Shown: positions 1-7,788 of the stretch, one piece after another
Layout of the letters: every line of letters starts with the position of its first letter
Position numbering within the stretch: position 1 is the stretch's first letter
Assembly (NCBI GenBank): GCA_937966555.1
Contig: CALCLY010000025.1
Coordinates: forward strand, 62,001-126,000
Source: CALCLY01 sp900552775
GTDB taxonomy: Bacteria > Bacillota > Clostridia > UMGS1883 > UMGS1540
Length of the DNA: 64,000 nucleotides
Direction: 5' to 3'
Made by a program: the position numbers and the translations under genes
Notes under the pieces: generated by a model
What the model was told of the DNA's origin: nothing
What the model saw: the letters and a program-made list of their open reading frames with translations, nothing else
Database searches by the model: none

Positions 1-249
1 GAGCTCGGCAAAATGGGAGCCGATATAAAAATGAGCGGCAAAGTTGCGGTTATACGCGGTGTAAAAGAACTTTACGGAGCAAGTGTAAGCGCCATGGAGC
101 TTCGCGGCGGAGCGGCGCTTGTATGTGCCGGATGCCGTGCACACGGAGAAACACAGGTGCTTGACATAGAGCATATTGAGAGAGGTTATGCCGATATTGC
201 GGCGGATTTGTCCGCTCTCGGCGCAGATATTTGCAGAATCGGACAATAA
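1..249 (+). CDS. murA: UDP-N-acetylglucosamine 1-carboxyvinyltransferase (MurA), C-terminal fragment
   Basis: This is the last 82 codons of an ORF that is already open at base 1. MurA transfers enolpyruvate from PEP to UDP-GlcNAc in the cytoplasm, the first committed step of peptidoglycan synthesis. The visible part matches the end of the EPSP synthase/MurA fold: a glycine-rich turn with MELRGGAALVCAG, then an HIERGY motif typical of the MurA C-terminus. The catalytic cysteine loop lies outside the window. It precedes ftsQ and ftsZ, which fits a cell-wall and division cluster. The assignment rests on a short segment, but that segment is characteristic; which of the two MurA paralogues common in Firmicutes it is cannot be told. 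Confidence 0.85.
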   Translation, partial: ELGKMGADIKMSGKVAVIRGVKELYGASVSAMELRGGAALVCAGCRAHGETQVLDIEHIERGYADIAADLSALGADICRIGQ

Positions 250-263
250 GATATTTATAAATT

Positions 264-303
264 GCCCGCGCAGGGGGAATCGCAGAAAAAACAATGCGCG
301 GGC
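264..303 (+). terminator. GC-rich hairpin between murA and ftsQ
   Basis: A perfect 9-bp stem (GCCCGCGCA with TGCGCGGGC) encloses a 22-nt loop, 14 nt after the murA stop. No T-run follows, so it would be a weak or leaky terminator, an mRNA-end stabiliser, or a pause hairpin before ftsQ. Confidence 0.4.
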
Positions 304-340
304 GGTTTATGGATTGTGATATAGAAAAAAGGAGGTCAGT

Positions 341-1069
341 ATGGCACGGCGCAGAAAGAAAAAAAGAAAAATAAATTTAAAAGTTCTTATAGCTTTAATA
401 ATAATCATCGGCGTGACGACCGGATTGCTGACGGCTCCGATATTTAATATTTCAAAAATATCAGTAAGCGGCATTGAGCGCCTTACTGAGGAACAGGTGA
501 TAAGTGTTTCGGGAATAGGACTCGGCAAAAACATTTTCAGGACAAGCATAGGCAGGGCAAGAAAGAAAATAATGTCTCAGCCGATGGTTGAAAATGTGAA
601 GATATTAAGAAAATTTCCGGCGCGTATAGAAATATCGGTTGAGGAAAGAAAGCTTTTTGCATACGTGCCGTTCGGAGATGTTTATTACGGAATAGACAAA
701 AACTGTACTGTGATTGAAACTGTTACTGAATGCGCGGAAGACAGCCCGAAGCTTACGGGGCTTTATACTCTTGAAGCGCCCGAAGGCGGCGAAATAAAAT
801 TTCAAAACGACGGCGAAACCGAGCTTGTCAAAAAAATTGCGGGGGCGCTTTACGAAAACGGTATGGGAGACGTGATTTCCGAGCTCAATCTTCAGAATAC
901 GGTAAACATTATGCTGGTTACAAAATCGGGTCTGATTGTACAGCTTGCGGATGACAGCGAGCTTGACTACAAAATTAAGCTGATGAAAAATATAATGGAC
1001 CGCGGCTATACGTGGGGAGTTTTTGACGTAAGCAACCCTGCCGTTCCCACATATAGGAAGAATATGTAG
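341..1069 (+). CDS. ftsQ: cell division protein FtsQ/DivIB
   Basis: A 242-residue bitopic membrane protein of the divisome, needed to coordinate septal peptidoglycan synthesis with FtsB/DivIC and FtsL. A very basic cytoplasmic tail (MARRRKKKRK) is followed by one membrane segment at about residues 14-32. A POTRA domain spans about 35-105 (start FNISKISVSG, end IEISVEERK), then the FtsQ/DivIB beta domain runs to the C-terminus. The start is supported by AGGAGG about 8 nt upstream. It lies between murA and ftsZ, the usual division/cell-wall neighbourhood. Length is normal for the family. Sequence conservation in this family is low, so the call rests on architecture and position. Confidence 0.87.
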   Translation: MARRRKKKRKINLKVLIALIIIIGVTTGLLTAPIFNISKISVSGIERLTEEQVISVSGIGLGKNIFRTSIGRARKKIMSQPMVENVKILRKFPARIEISVEERKLFAYVPFGDVYYGIDKNCTVIETVTECAEDSPKLTGLYTLEAPEGGEIKFQNDGETELVKKIAGALYENGMGDVISELNLQNTVNIMLVTKSGLIVQLADDSELDYKIKLMKNIMDRGYTWGVFDVSNPAVPTYRKNM

Positions 1070-1140
1070 GTATTTTATGCAGATTTTAGGAGGTAATTGT
1101 AAATTTTTTTAAAAAAAATTAAAAAATTTGCACTTTTCTC

Positions 1141-1169
1141 TTGAAAAAAATCCTAAAAGGATATACAAT
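1141..1169 (+). promoter_or_regulatory. sigma-A-type promoter of ftsZ
   Basis: TTGAAA (1141-1146), a 17-nt spacer and TACAAT (1164-1169), about 40 nt before the ftsZ start. It indicates that ftsZ has its own promoter besides read-through from ftsQ. Confidence 0.6.
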
Positions 1170-1208
1170 ATATAATAAGTAATCGAAAATGACGAAGGAG
1201 GAGTAAAG

Positions 1209-2270
1209 GTGGCAAACGAATATGCAAATTATATTCAGGTAATAAAGGTCATCGGTGTAGGCGGCGGCGGTTCAAATGCTGTTAACAGAATGGTAGACGC
1301 ACAGGTAGAAGGCGTTGAATTTGTTGTTGTTAATACGGACAAGCAGGCTTTGGAGCTTTCCAAGGCAAAAACAAAAATTCAGATAGGCGAAAAAATCACA
1401 AGGGGTATGGGCGCAGGAGCAAATCCCGAGGTTGGAAGAAAAGCTGCGGAAGAAAGCCGCGGCGAAATAGAAAAAGCTGTTAAGGATGCCAATATGGTTT
1501 TCGTAACGGCAGGCATGGGCGGCGGTACAGGTACCGGCGCGGCTCCCGTTGTTGCTGATATTGCAAAACAGATGGGAATACTTACAGTAGGTATAGTAAC
1601 AAAGCCGTTTGCTTTTGAGGGCAGACGCCGTATGACACAGGCGGAATCCGGTATATCCGCACTTACGGAGTGTGTTGATACAATAATCGTAATCCCCAAT
1701 GACAGACTTCTTACAATAAGCAGTGCAAAAACACTCTTTACGGAAGCATTTAAAATGGCGGACGAAAGTCTTCGCCAGGGTGTTCAGGGTGTATCCGACC
1801 TGATTTACAGACCGGGCACAATAAACGTTGACTTTGCAGACGTTACGTCCATCATGAAAGACGCCGGTCTTGCTCATATGGGCATAGGCCGTGCGAAGGG
1901 TGACAACAGAGCTGAAGAGGCTGCAAGAATAGCAATCGAAAGCCCGCTTCTTGAAACATCTATAGACGGTGCTACGGGTGTTCTTATAAACATTACGGGC
2001 GGCCCCGATCTGACGCTGTTTGAAATAAACTCCGCAACAACTCTTATACAAAACTGTGCGGACGCGAATGCAAACATCATATTCGGTACGGCTATTGACA
2101 ACAAGATGGAAGATGAAATTTCCGTAACTGTTATTGCAACGGGTTTCCCGAGCGGCAATAAGCAGAAGGATATTGATGTTGATACAAACATGATAAATAA
2201 AAACTCAAACTTTAATGATGAGGATTTAACCCTTCCCGGTTTCCTCAAAAAATCAAGTTTTGATTTTTAA
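1209..2270 (+). CDS. ftsZ: cell division GTPase FtsZ
   Basis: The tubulin-like GTPase that polymerises into the cytokinetic Z-ring at midcell. The 353 residues show a nucleotide-binding start (VIGVGGGGSNAVNRM near residue 15), the GGGTGTG signature loop near 104-110, and the synergy loop with NVDFADV near 200. After a short variable linker comes the conserved C-terminal peptide LTLPGFLKK, which binds FtsA or SepF. The start is a GTG preceded by GGAGGAG about 5 nt upstream, with no better ATG nearby. The gene has its own promoter and ends at a strong hairpin. All expected motifs are intact, and the linker is short. Confidence 0.98.
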   Translation: MANEYANYIQVIKVIGVGGGGSNAVNRMVDAQVEGVEFVVVNTDKQALELSKAKTKIQIGEKITRGMGAGANPEVGRKAAEESRGEIEKAVKDANMVFVTAGMGGGTGTGAAPVVADIAKQMGILTVGIVTKPFAFEGRRRMTQAESGISALTECVDTIIVIPNDRLLTISSAKTLFTEAFKMADESLRQGVQGVSDLIYRPGTINVDFADVTSIMKDAGLAHMGIGRAKGDNRAEEAARIAIESPLLETSIDGATGVLINITGGPDLTLFEINSATTLIQNCADANANIIFGTAIDNKMEDEISVTVIATGFPSGNKQKDIDVDTNMINKNSNFNDEDLTLPGFLKKSSFDF

Positions 2271-2288
2271 TTTTAAAGCATTGTCACG

Positions 2289-2317
2289 TGCGGCTTCGGA
2301 AAGAAGCCGCATTTTTT
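2289..2317 (+). terminator. rho-independent terminator of ftsZ
   Basis: A stem of TGCGGCTT with its complement in AAGCCGCA around a short loop (2290-2311), followed by T6. It lies 20 nt past the ftsZ stop. Its T-run overlaps the stop codon of the small ORF on the other strand, so the two convergent genes end at the same hairpin. Confidence 0.8.
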
Positions 2318-2477
2318 ATCTTCTGCGGCATTTTCCGCGTTTTCTGAAGATGCTTGAAAACCGTTTGTGAATCTCGCAGCCGGTGTCAGCTGCTTTTTTT
2401 GCGGCTCTTTTAAGAGCAAGCATTTCAAGGTACGCTTCAACCTCGCAAAGATAATCGCTGTATCTGTTTTTTTTCAT
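2316..2477 (-). CDS. small basic protein, 53 residues, function unknown
   Basis: A short minus-strand ORF with an ATG at 2477 preceded by GGAGAG at 6-nt spacing, ending with TAA at 2318-2316. The product starts MKKNRYSDYLCEVEAY and ends FRKRGKCRRR. It is strongly basic, has three cysteines, and its N-terminal half is likely helical (LEMLALKRAAKKAA). No family was recognised and no transmembrane segment is present. It is convergent with ftsZ and shares its terminator. Support is the good ribosome binding site and plausible codon use; absence of a known homologue keeps confidence moderate. Confidence 0.5.
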   Translation of the reverse strand: MKKNRYSDYLCEVEAYLEMLALKRAAKKAADTGCEIHKRFSSIFRKRGKCRRR

Positions 2478-2541
2478 ATTAATCTCTCCGATCAGTTATA
2501 TTCTATGTGAAAATATCCCGATTGATGATAATATGCTTTTC

Positions 2542-2570
2542 TTGACTTTTTAAGCGTAATATGATAAAAT
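2542..2570 (+). promoter_or_regulatory. sigma-A-type promoter of the secreted-protein gene
   Basis: TTGACT (2542-2547), a 17-nt spacer and TAAAAT (2565-2570), 28 nt before the ATG at 2599. Confidence 0.65.
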
Positions 2571-2598
2571 GACTTTAAAATAACAAAGGAGAACAGCC

Positions 2599-3573
2599 AT
2601 GAAAAAGAGAATTATTGCTTTTTTTTCGGTTCTTATGATTTTTTGTGCGGCAGTTCCTGTAAATGCGGCGTCTTTATGCCCTATAAACTACAGCTGCTTT
2701 ATTACGCATGACGATGAGGGAGTACCGAGTATTCATTTCAGGTTTGTAAACACGTCTGAAAAAAAGATAGTCCGCGCGGACTACCGCGGCAACCTGCTGG
2801 ACAGATCGTTTGCGCCCGCTAACGACAGAACGGGCAAAACATCTTCGTTTTATATAAGAATAACAAATTTAAGTGTTGAAGGAAATGCGGCAGAGCAAAG
2901 CGAAACCGTAACGTCGCTTTCAACATATCCGAGTGCCGCACATGTTGAAAAAGTAACTTATTTGAAAATTGTTTTTGATGACGGAACATCATGGGAGGGA
3001 AGCGCTTCGCCCGAGGCACATGCAAAGCTTCTGTGCCGCGATGCTATAAAAGACGGAAGATATGCATCCGAAGACGGTACATTGCATTTTGCGGACGCTT
3101 CAAACGGTTCGCAGATGCGCGAATGGTTTTATTGGGATGACGGAAGCATGGAATGGAAGCTTTTTTCCACTGATTTGTGCCCGTTATTTAAAACTTCTCT
3201 GGCGGAAAACTGTATAAAACTTCAGATAAACGGCGATCCGATGAACTATGACATTATGAGCGTATCGGCATCTGTTCCGCGCATTGCCGCAACGCTTTAT
3301 AACAGCGGAGAAACGCTTTACTCCGACAGCGGCATAATGTCTTTTAAACCTGCGGAGCTCGGTGCGCCTTACAAAATTGCTCTTTGGGATTTCAATGAAG
3401 GAAAATCATCGCGGAAATGGTTTTTGTGGAGCGATGAGCAGGGCGGCTGGCAGTTTGTTTCATCTGAACGGGGACCGATGCTTGACATGATTTCAAAAGC
3501 CCCCATATGCCTGAAAGTGGAATATGAGGGCAATCATCAGGATTATCTTGTATATAACATATATATGCAGTGA
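2599..3573 (+). CDS. secreted protein of unknown function with a duplicated Trp-rich module
   Basis: A 324-residue protein with a clear signal peptide (MKKRIIAFFSVLMIF, cleavage after VNAA near residue 24). No catalytic motif or named family was recognised. Residues about 30-145 look like an all-beta domain. The rest contains two related units: one with REWFYWDDGSMEWKLFS near residue 175, and one with RKWFLWSDEQGGWQFVS near 273. Each is followed by a hydrophobic segment ending in C(I/L)K(L/V). The repeat suggests a binding or structural role outside the cell. The start is supported by AAAGGAG and an upstream promoter. It is convergent with the membrane-protein gene that ends at 3576. Confidence 0.75.
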   Translation: MKKRIIAFFSVLMIFCAAVPVNAASLCPINYSCFITHDDEGVPSIHFRFVNTSEKKIVRADYRGNLLDRSFAPANDRTGKTSSFYIRITNLSVEGNAAEQSETVTSLSTYPSAAHVEKVTYLKIVFDDGTSWEGSASPEAHAKLLCRDAIKDGRYASEDGTLHFADASNGSQMREWFYWDDGSMEWKLFSTDLCPLFKTSLAENCIKLQINGDPMNYDIMSVSASVPRIAATLYNSGETLYSDSGIMSFKPAELGAPYKIALWDFNEGKSSRKWFLWSDEQGGWQFVSSERGPMLDMISKAPICLKVEYEGNHQDYLVYNIYMQ

Positions 3574-3575
3574 AA

Positions 3576-3887
3576 TCAGTTTCGGAAAGGCAATGCCGCA
3601 ATCATGCCGAAAAGTGAAACGGCAAGCAGAACGGATACATAAATCCATGCTGTGGAGTTATAAAAAATAAAAAGTGTTACGGTGTACAAAGCAGGGCTTC
3701 CGAGCGCATAAAGCGGGCGGAAGCCGTTTTTGTATCCGTATATAAAAGATGTAACAAGACATATAAGAGGCATAATTATAAGCATAATAAGTATTGCGCT
3801 TCCCGTGTCTCTTATAAAAATGGGGAGCACACATATGTTTACTATCATTATAATGTAAAAAACAAGATTATTCTTCAGTCTGCTCAT
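3576..3887 (-). CDS. small integral membrane protein, function unknown
   Basis: A 103-residue protein with three to four predicted membrane helices (LVFYIIMIVNICVLPIF near 8-25, ILIMLIIMPLICLVTSF near 32-50, and two close segments after residue 60). No enzymatic motif is visible and no family was recognised. Its start lies inside the end of the TetR gene with a 20-nt overlap, so the two are almost certainly co-transcribed and translationally coupled. That arrangement suggests control by its own repressor, as for small efflux or membrane-stress proteins, but no substrate can be inferred. Confidence 0.7.
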   Translation of the reverse strand: MSRLKNNLVFYIIMIVNICVLPIFIRDTGSAILIMLIIMPLICLVTSFIYGYKNGFRPLYALGSPALYTVTLFIFYNSTAWIYVSVLLAVSLFGMIAALPFRN

Positions 3888-4482
3888 CGGAAGTTTTCTC
3901 CCTGATTCTTTTATTTTTATATTTTTTCATAAACATCAAAACCGTTTCCTTGAGTATTTTTATCTGCGAGAGCATATAATACTCATCTTCAAAAAGAGCA
4001 TAATGCACGGAGGCACGCACAAACATAAAGATAAGCGGCGCGATAACATCGTAAGGCAGACCGATTTTTGGCTCGAGCTGATGAGCATATTCGGTGTATC
4101 TGCGGCTTACGCCGTCAAAGAATTTTTTGCCGTATTCAATGTATTTCGGATGAGTGTATACCTGATACATAAGGCGGTATTTCTTTCCGTGTTTTTCTGC
4201 TGTCCAGTAAGGAATTTCTGATAGAAATCTCATGACGTCTTCGGGATTTTCCGGAGCCAGCGCCATAAAATCATCTTCAACTTTTGTCATGCAATATTCT
4301 GTGGATTCAATTATTAAATCGTCCAGATTTTTAAAATAAGCATATAGGTTTCCCGGCGTCATGGAGCAGGCTTTGCCCAGGGCTTTTATACCTGTGTTTC
4401 GGAGACCGAGTTCGGCATAGCATTCGAAGCACTTTTCCATTATTTCTTTTTTCTTTTCTTCTTTGTATTCTACAGAACGCAC
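3868..4482 (-). CDS. TetR/AcrR-family transcriptional regulator
   Basis: A 204-residue one-component DNA-binding regulator. The N-terminal helix-turn-helix reads ALGKACSMTPGNLYAYFKN near residues 33-51, the hallmark TetR DNA-binding helix pair. The C-terminal part is helical and variable, as expected for a ligand-binding domain. The start is a GTG with AGGAAAGG about 8 nt upstream. It heads a two-gene unit with the downstream membrane protein. An inverted repeat just downstream of its -10 box (4515-4536) is a good candidate for autoregulation. The inducer is unknown. Confidence 0.88.
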   Translation of the reverse strand: MRSVEYKEEKKKEIMEKCFECYAELGLRNTGIKALGKACSMTPGNLYAYFKNLDDLIIESTEYCMTKVEDDFMALAPENPEDVMRFLSEIPYWTAEKHGKKYRLMYQVYTHPKYIEYGKKFFDGVSRRYTEYAHQLEPKIGLPYDVIAPLIFMFVRASVHYALFEDEYYMLSQIKILKETVLMFMKKYKNKRIREKTSDEQTEE

Positions 4483-4514
4483 TTTGATAATTCCTTTCCT
4501 ATATAATAATGAAG

Positions 4515-4536
4515 ATATTCTTTTTCATTTGAATAT
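4515..4536 (-). promoter_or_regulatory. candidate TetR operator (inverted repeat)
   Basis: ATATTC and GAATAT separated by 10 nt, directly downstream of the -10 box of the tetR promoter. Position and symmetry fit a repressor site; binding is inferred. Confidence 0.4.
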
Positions 4537-4565
4537 ATACTATCATATTTTGCTTCAAAAGTCAA
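4537..4565 (-). promoter_or_regulatory. sigma-A-type promoter of the tetR unit
   Basis: On the minus strand TTGACT (4565-4560), a 17-nt spacer and TAGTAT (4542-4537). Confidence 0.55.
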
Positions 4566-4999
4566 TGAATTGTTTGCGCTTACAGAGTTTCTTTGAGAAA
4601 AAACGGGTTGTTTTTTCTCTGTTTTTAAATTAAAACAGAGCTGTTTTGTAACAAATTTGATAAAAAATTTGAATTTGACACCGCAAGATGTTGTGTTTGA
4701 TTTTTTGAGATATTAGCAGATGTAGTATGTCAATGCGTCGAAAAAAGTCCGATTTTACGGCATTTTGAGTGTTTTTTGAGATGTTTGTAAATAAGCTTTT
4801 TTGAAAAAACCGGGCAAAAAAACTTAAAAAAAACCGATTTTTTGAAAAAAAATTTAAAAAATTTTTTAATATTTTTTTAAAACTTTTAACACAATTCAAA
4901 CCCTTGCGGCAAAAGGGTTACAGAGATTTTTTTAAAAAAAATTCCTTAGGATTTGCAGCCTAAAAATGGAAAATCAAAATAAAAATTACAAAAAAAGGT
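4566..4999. other. AT-rich intergenic stretch with small hairpins
   Basis: No gene is supported here. The stretch is very rich in A and T with long homopolymer runs. Two hairpins are visible: a 9-bp stem CTCTGTTTT/AAAACAGAG at 4617-4640, and AACCCTT/AAGGGTT at 4899-4919 followed 7 nt later by a T-run. A long minus-strand reading frame through it (4630-4899) has Phe/Lys-rich, low-complexity content and is not a credible gene. Confidence 0.5.
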
Positions 5000-5028
5000 T
5001 TGACAAATTTGAATTTTTGCGTTAAAAT
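5000..5028 (+). promoter_or_regulatory. consensus sigma-A promoter of the G5/3D protein gene
   Basis: TTGACA (5000-5005), exactly 17 nt, TAAAAT (5023-5028). The start codon at 5051 lies 22 nt further on, which rules out the in-frame TTG at 5000 as the translation start. Confidence 0.8.
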
Positions 5029-5050
5029 ATCTGCTCAAAGGAGTGATTCA

Positions 5051-6343
5051 ATGTTTAGATTCAGAAAAATGTCGAAACAAAAGAGAAAAAAATACTTAGT
5101 TACAACTTCTGTTTCGTTTCTACTTCTGGTACTCCTCTTTTTGCTTATGGCCGCATGGTCGAATTACACCGTTACTGTGGACGATAACGGAAACGCGGTT
5201 ACATTAAAGACAAAACAGAGCACTGTGGGTGAAGTTTTGGCGGAAGCCGGCATAACTCTCGGTGATTTTGACAAAGTCGAGCCCGCAAAGGGTGAGACGG
5301 TTTACAATAACATGAATATTGTAATTTCAAGAGCCGTTCTTCTTTCGGTTACGGACGGCGGTACGTCAATAGAGTATTACAGCACGGCTAAAACCGTTGA
5401 AGGTGTTTTGAACCAAACGGGTTACACGCTCGGAGAATACGATAAGACCGTTCCGGAACTGACGGAACCCGTACAGGGCGGAACCGAGATTAAGATACTC
5501 AGAGCAAAGAAGTATACGGTTATAGACGAAAACGGTGAAAGAGAAGTTATGTCTGCGGCTCAGACCGTCGGAGAATTTGCGGTTGAAAACGGTCTTTATG
5601 ACAAAGAGGGAGTAAGGCTTAACCTTAAAAACGATGTTCAGCTTAAAGAAGGAATGAAAATAAAGGTTTCCCAGGTTGAAATACGTTATGAAGATGTTAC
5701 CGAGATTGTGCCTTACACTGAGGAAACCGTTCAGACGAGCTCTCTGCAAAAAGGTCAGACCAGAGTGGCGCAAAAGGGCAGAAACGGCGTCAGAGTTACA
5801 ACTTATGAAGTGGAAATAAAAGACGGCGCGGAAACGGCGCGTTATGCCGTGAATACGGTTACGCAGGAAGAAGCACAGAAAAAAATTATTGAGGTTGGAA
5901 CTGGTGCGGGCGGCGAGAATGCGGTTGTTAAAACATCGGCTGCTCAAAGCGCTCCCGTGCAGACAAAGCAGGCTTCAAATTCATCGGCAAACACAAGTGC
6001 TTCATCAACAGGTTTCAGTTATTCCAAAGTGCTTGTATGTACGGCAACGGGATATGATCTTTCTTACGAAAGCTGCGGAAAAAACCCCGGAGATTCGCAT
6101 TACGGCATTACGGCAAGCGGAATGAAGGCTCAGCGCGGAGTTGTTGCGGTAGATCCGTCTGTTATACCGCTTGGCACAAAGCTTTATATCGAAGCTGAAG
6201 ACGGTTCGTGGAGATACGGATATGCCGTTGCGGGTGACACCGGCGGAAATATCCGAGGAAACAGAATTGACCTGTTTTTTGACAGCAGAGCGGAAGCTTT
6301 GCAGTTTGGCAGAAAGCAGGCAAGAGTATATGTTCTCAAATAA
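5051..6343 (+). CDS. YabE-like cell-wall protein: ubiquitin-like DUF348, G5 and 3D domains
   Basis: A 430-residue protein related to the YabE/resuscitation-promoting-factor-like proteins that act on peptidoglycan outside the cell. A basic N-terminus is followed by one membrane anchor at about residues 18-37 (TTSVSFLLLVLLFLLMAAW). Two or three ubiquitin-like DUF348 units follow; their repeated signature is STVGEVLAEAGI, KTVEGVLNQTGY, QTVGEFAVENGL. A G5 domain spans about 215-290. A Ser/Thr/Ala linker leads to the C-terminal 3D domain (from CTATGYD), with three conserved aspartates including AGDTGG and NRIDLFF. That fold is shared with MltA-type lytic transglycosylases. AAAGGAG precedes ATG 5051, and a palindromic terminator follows the stop. 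Confidence 0.9.
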   Translation: MFRFRKMSKQKRKKYLVTTSVSFLLLVLLFLLMAAWSNYTVTVDDNGNAVTLKTKQSTVGEVLAEAGITLGDFDKVEPAKGETVYNNMNIVISRAVLLSVTDGGTSIEYYSTAKTVEGVLNQTGYTLGEYDKTVPELTEPVQGGTEIKILRAKKYTVIDENGEREVMSAAQTVGEFAVENGLYDKEGVRLNLKNDVQLKEGMKIKVSQVEIRYEDVTEIVPYTEETVQTSSLQKGQTRVAQKGRNGVRVTTYEVEIKDGAETARYAVNTVTQEEAQKKIIEVGTGAGGENAVVKTSAAQSAPVQTKQASNSSANTSASSTGFSYSKVLVCTATGYDLSYESCGKNPGDSHYGITASGMKAQRGVVAVDPSVIPLGTKLYIEAEDGSWRYGYAVAGDTGGNIRGNRIDLFFDSRAEALQFGRKQARVYVLK

Positions 6344-6375
6344 TAAAAAAACGCGGAATTCCGCGTTTTTTTATT
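6344..6375 (+). terminator. palindromic rho-independent terminator
   Basis: AAAAACGCGGAA directly joined to TTCCGCGTTTTT, ending in a T-run right after the stop codon. The symmetry makes it functional on either strand. Confidence 0.85.
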
Positions 6376-6401
6376 ATTTAAAGACTTATGAACGGAACTA
6401 T

Positions 6402-6430
6402 TTGACTTTTTAAAAAAGTTGTGATATAAT
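6402..6430 (+). promoter_or_regulatory. sigma-A promoter of lysA
   Basis: TTGACT (6402-6407), 17 nt, TATAAT (6425-6430). The leader to the lysA ATG is about 55 nt, too short for a lysine riboswitch. Confidence 0.75.
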
Positions 6431-6489
6431 AACTCTAATTATAGAGTACACTTGTCGTTTGTAATTAAGCGGCGGAACGGAGAAAAAGA

Positions 6490-7788
6490 ATGTTTATTTC
6501 AAAGGCTCTCGGAATAAGCCGGGACGGTAATTTAACTGTCGGCGGAGCGGACACGGTGCTTCTTGCGGAGCATTTCGGTACGCCGCTGTACGTTATGGAT
6601 GAAAATCTTATTGTTGAAAATATAAAAGCATACAAAGACAGTATTGAGCAAAGTTATGACGGGCACGGAATGGTTTTATACGCCTCCAAGGCTTTTATGT
6701 GCAAAGAAATGGCACGTATTGCCGAGAGAGAGGGAATAGGTCTTGACATTGTTTCCGGCGGAGAACTTTACACGGCGGATTCCGTCGGCTTTCCGCTTGA
6801 ACGTGCATGCCTGCACGGAAACAACAAAGATATGTCCGAAATTGAAACGGCTTTGGAACGCGGAGTCGGCAGAATAGTTGCAGACTCTGCGGAGGAGCTT
6901 TCTATTATAAATTCACTGGCACTCTCGATGAAAAAACACCCCAAAGTGCTTTTGCGCATAAAACCCGGTGTGGAGGCGCACACGCATGAATTTATTCAGA
7001 CGGGGCAAAATGACAGCAAGTTCGGCGTTTCGCTTGAAGGCGGAGAAGCGTTTGACGTTTTTGACAGAGCCAGAAAATATGACGGGATAGATCTTTGCGG
7101 CATACATTGCCACATAGGGTCGCAGATTTTTGACGAGGAGCCGTTCATATTTGCGGCACGCCTTTTGATAAAATTTATGGCAAAGCTTAAAAATGAACTC
7201 GGAATAAAAATTACGGAACTTAACCTGGGCGGCGGTTTTGGCATTAAATACCTTTCTTCGGACAAGCCGAAGCCTTACAGAATTTATATGGACGATCTGC
7301 TTTCGGGCGTAAAGCGCGCCTGTGATGATTTCGGCGTTGAGAGACCGTTTATAATGGTTGAACCGGGCAGATCCATTGTCGGTGCCGCAGGTGCCACAAT
7401 ATACGAAGTGGGTGCGGTTAAAGATATTCCGGGTGTGCGCAAATATGTTTCCGTAAACGGCGGAATGAGCGACAACCCTAGATATATTCTTTACGGCGCC
7501 GAATACGAAGCGCTTTTGTGCCGCGCGCCTTATGCGGAAAAACTTGAAAAAGTTACAATTGTCGGAAAACACTGTGAATCCGGCGATATTCTTATAAAAG
7601 ACGCCAAGATGCCGCATCTTAAAAGAGGGGACATAATAGCCGTTTTGCAGACGGGAGCATATAATTACTCCATGGCAAGCAACTATAACCGCGTTACGCG
7701 TCCCGCGGCGGTTATGGTGCGCGACGGTGTCCCGAGACTTATTATAAAAAGAGAATCCTTTGAGGATTTGGTTAGGAATGATATTTAA
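6490..7788 (+). CDS. lysA: diaminopimelate decarboxylase
   Basis: A PLP-dependent fold-type III decarboxylase that converts meso-diaminopimelate to L-lysine, the last step of lysine synthesis. In 432 residues the alanine-racemase-like barrel shows the PLP lysine in YASKAF (near 67), GIHCHIGSQ (near 205) and the phosphate/substrate segment EPGRSIVG (near 290). The C-terminal beta domain has GKHCESGDIL near 358, contributing a cysteine to the partner active site, and GAYNYSMASNYN near 386. ACGGAG lies about 8 nt before the ATG. The next gene begins immediately after the stop, so lysA heads a long operon including scpA and scpB. The length is normal and no key residue is missing. Confidence 0.97.
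   Translation: MFISKALGISRDGNLTVGGADTVLLAEHFGTPLYVMDENLIVENIKAYKDSIEQSYDGHGMVLYASKAFMCKEMARIAEREGIGLDIVSGGELYTADSVGFPLERACLHGNNKDMSEIETALERGVGRIVADSAEELSIINSLALSMKKHPKVLLRIKPGVEAHTHEFIQTGQNDSKFGVSLEGGEAFDVFDRARKYDGIDLCGIHCHIGSQIFDEEPFIFAARLLIKFMAKLKNELGIKITELNLGGGFGIKYLSSDKPKPYRIYMDDLLSGVKRACDDFGVERPFIMVEPGRSIVGAAGATIYEVGAVKDIPGVRKYVSVNGGMSDNPRYILYGAEYEALLCRAPYAEKLEKVTIVGKHCESGDILIKDAKMPHLKRGDIIAVLQTGAYNYSMASNYNRVTRPAAVMVRDGVPRLIIKRESFEDLVRNDI

Noticed and set aside
1272..2051. 259-residue minus-strand ORF inside ftsZ
   Set aside because: Shadow of ftsZ codon usage; Cys/Tyr/Arg-rich composition and no ribosome site.
4630..4899. 89-residue minus-strand ORF in the AT-rich gap before the G5/3D gene
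   Set aside because: Low-complexity Phe/Lys/Asn content, no convincing ribosome binding site, and it only reflects A/T homopolymer runs.
6431..6489. Lysine riboswitch in the lysA leader
   Set aside because: The leader from the promoter to the start is only about 55 nt, far shorter than a lysine riboswitch, and no matching fold is seen.
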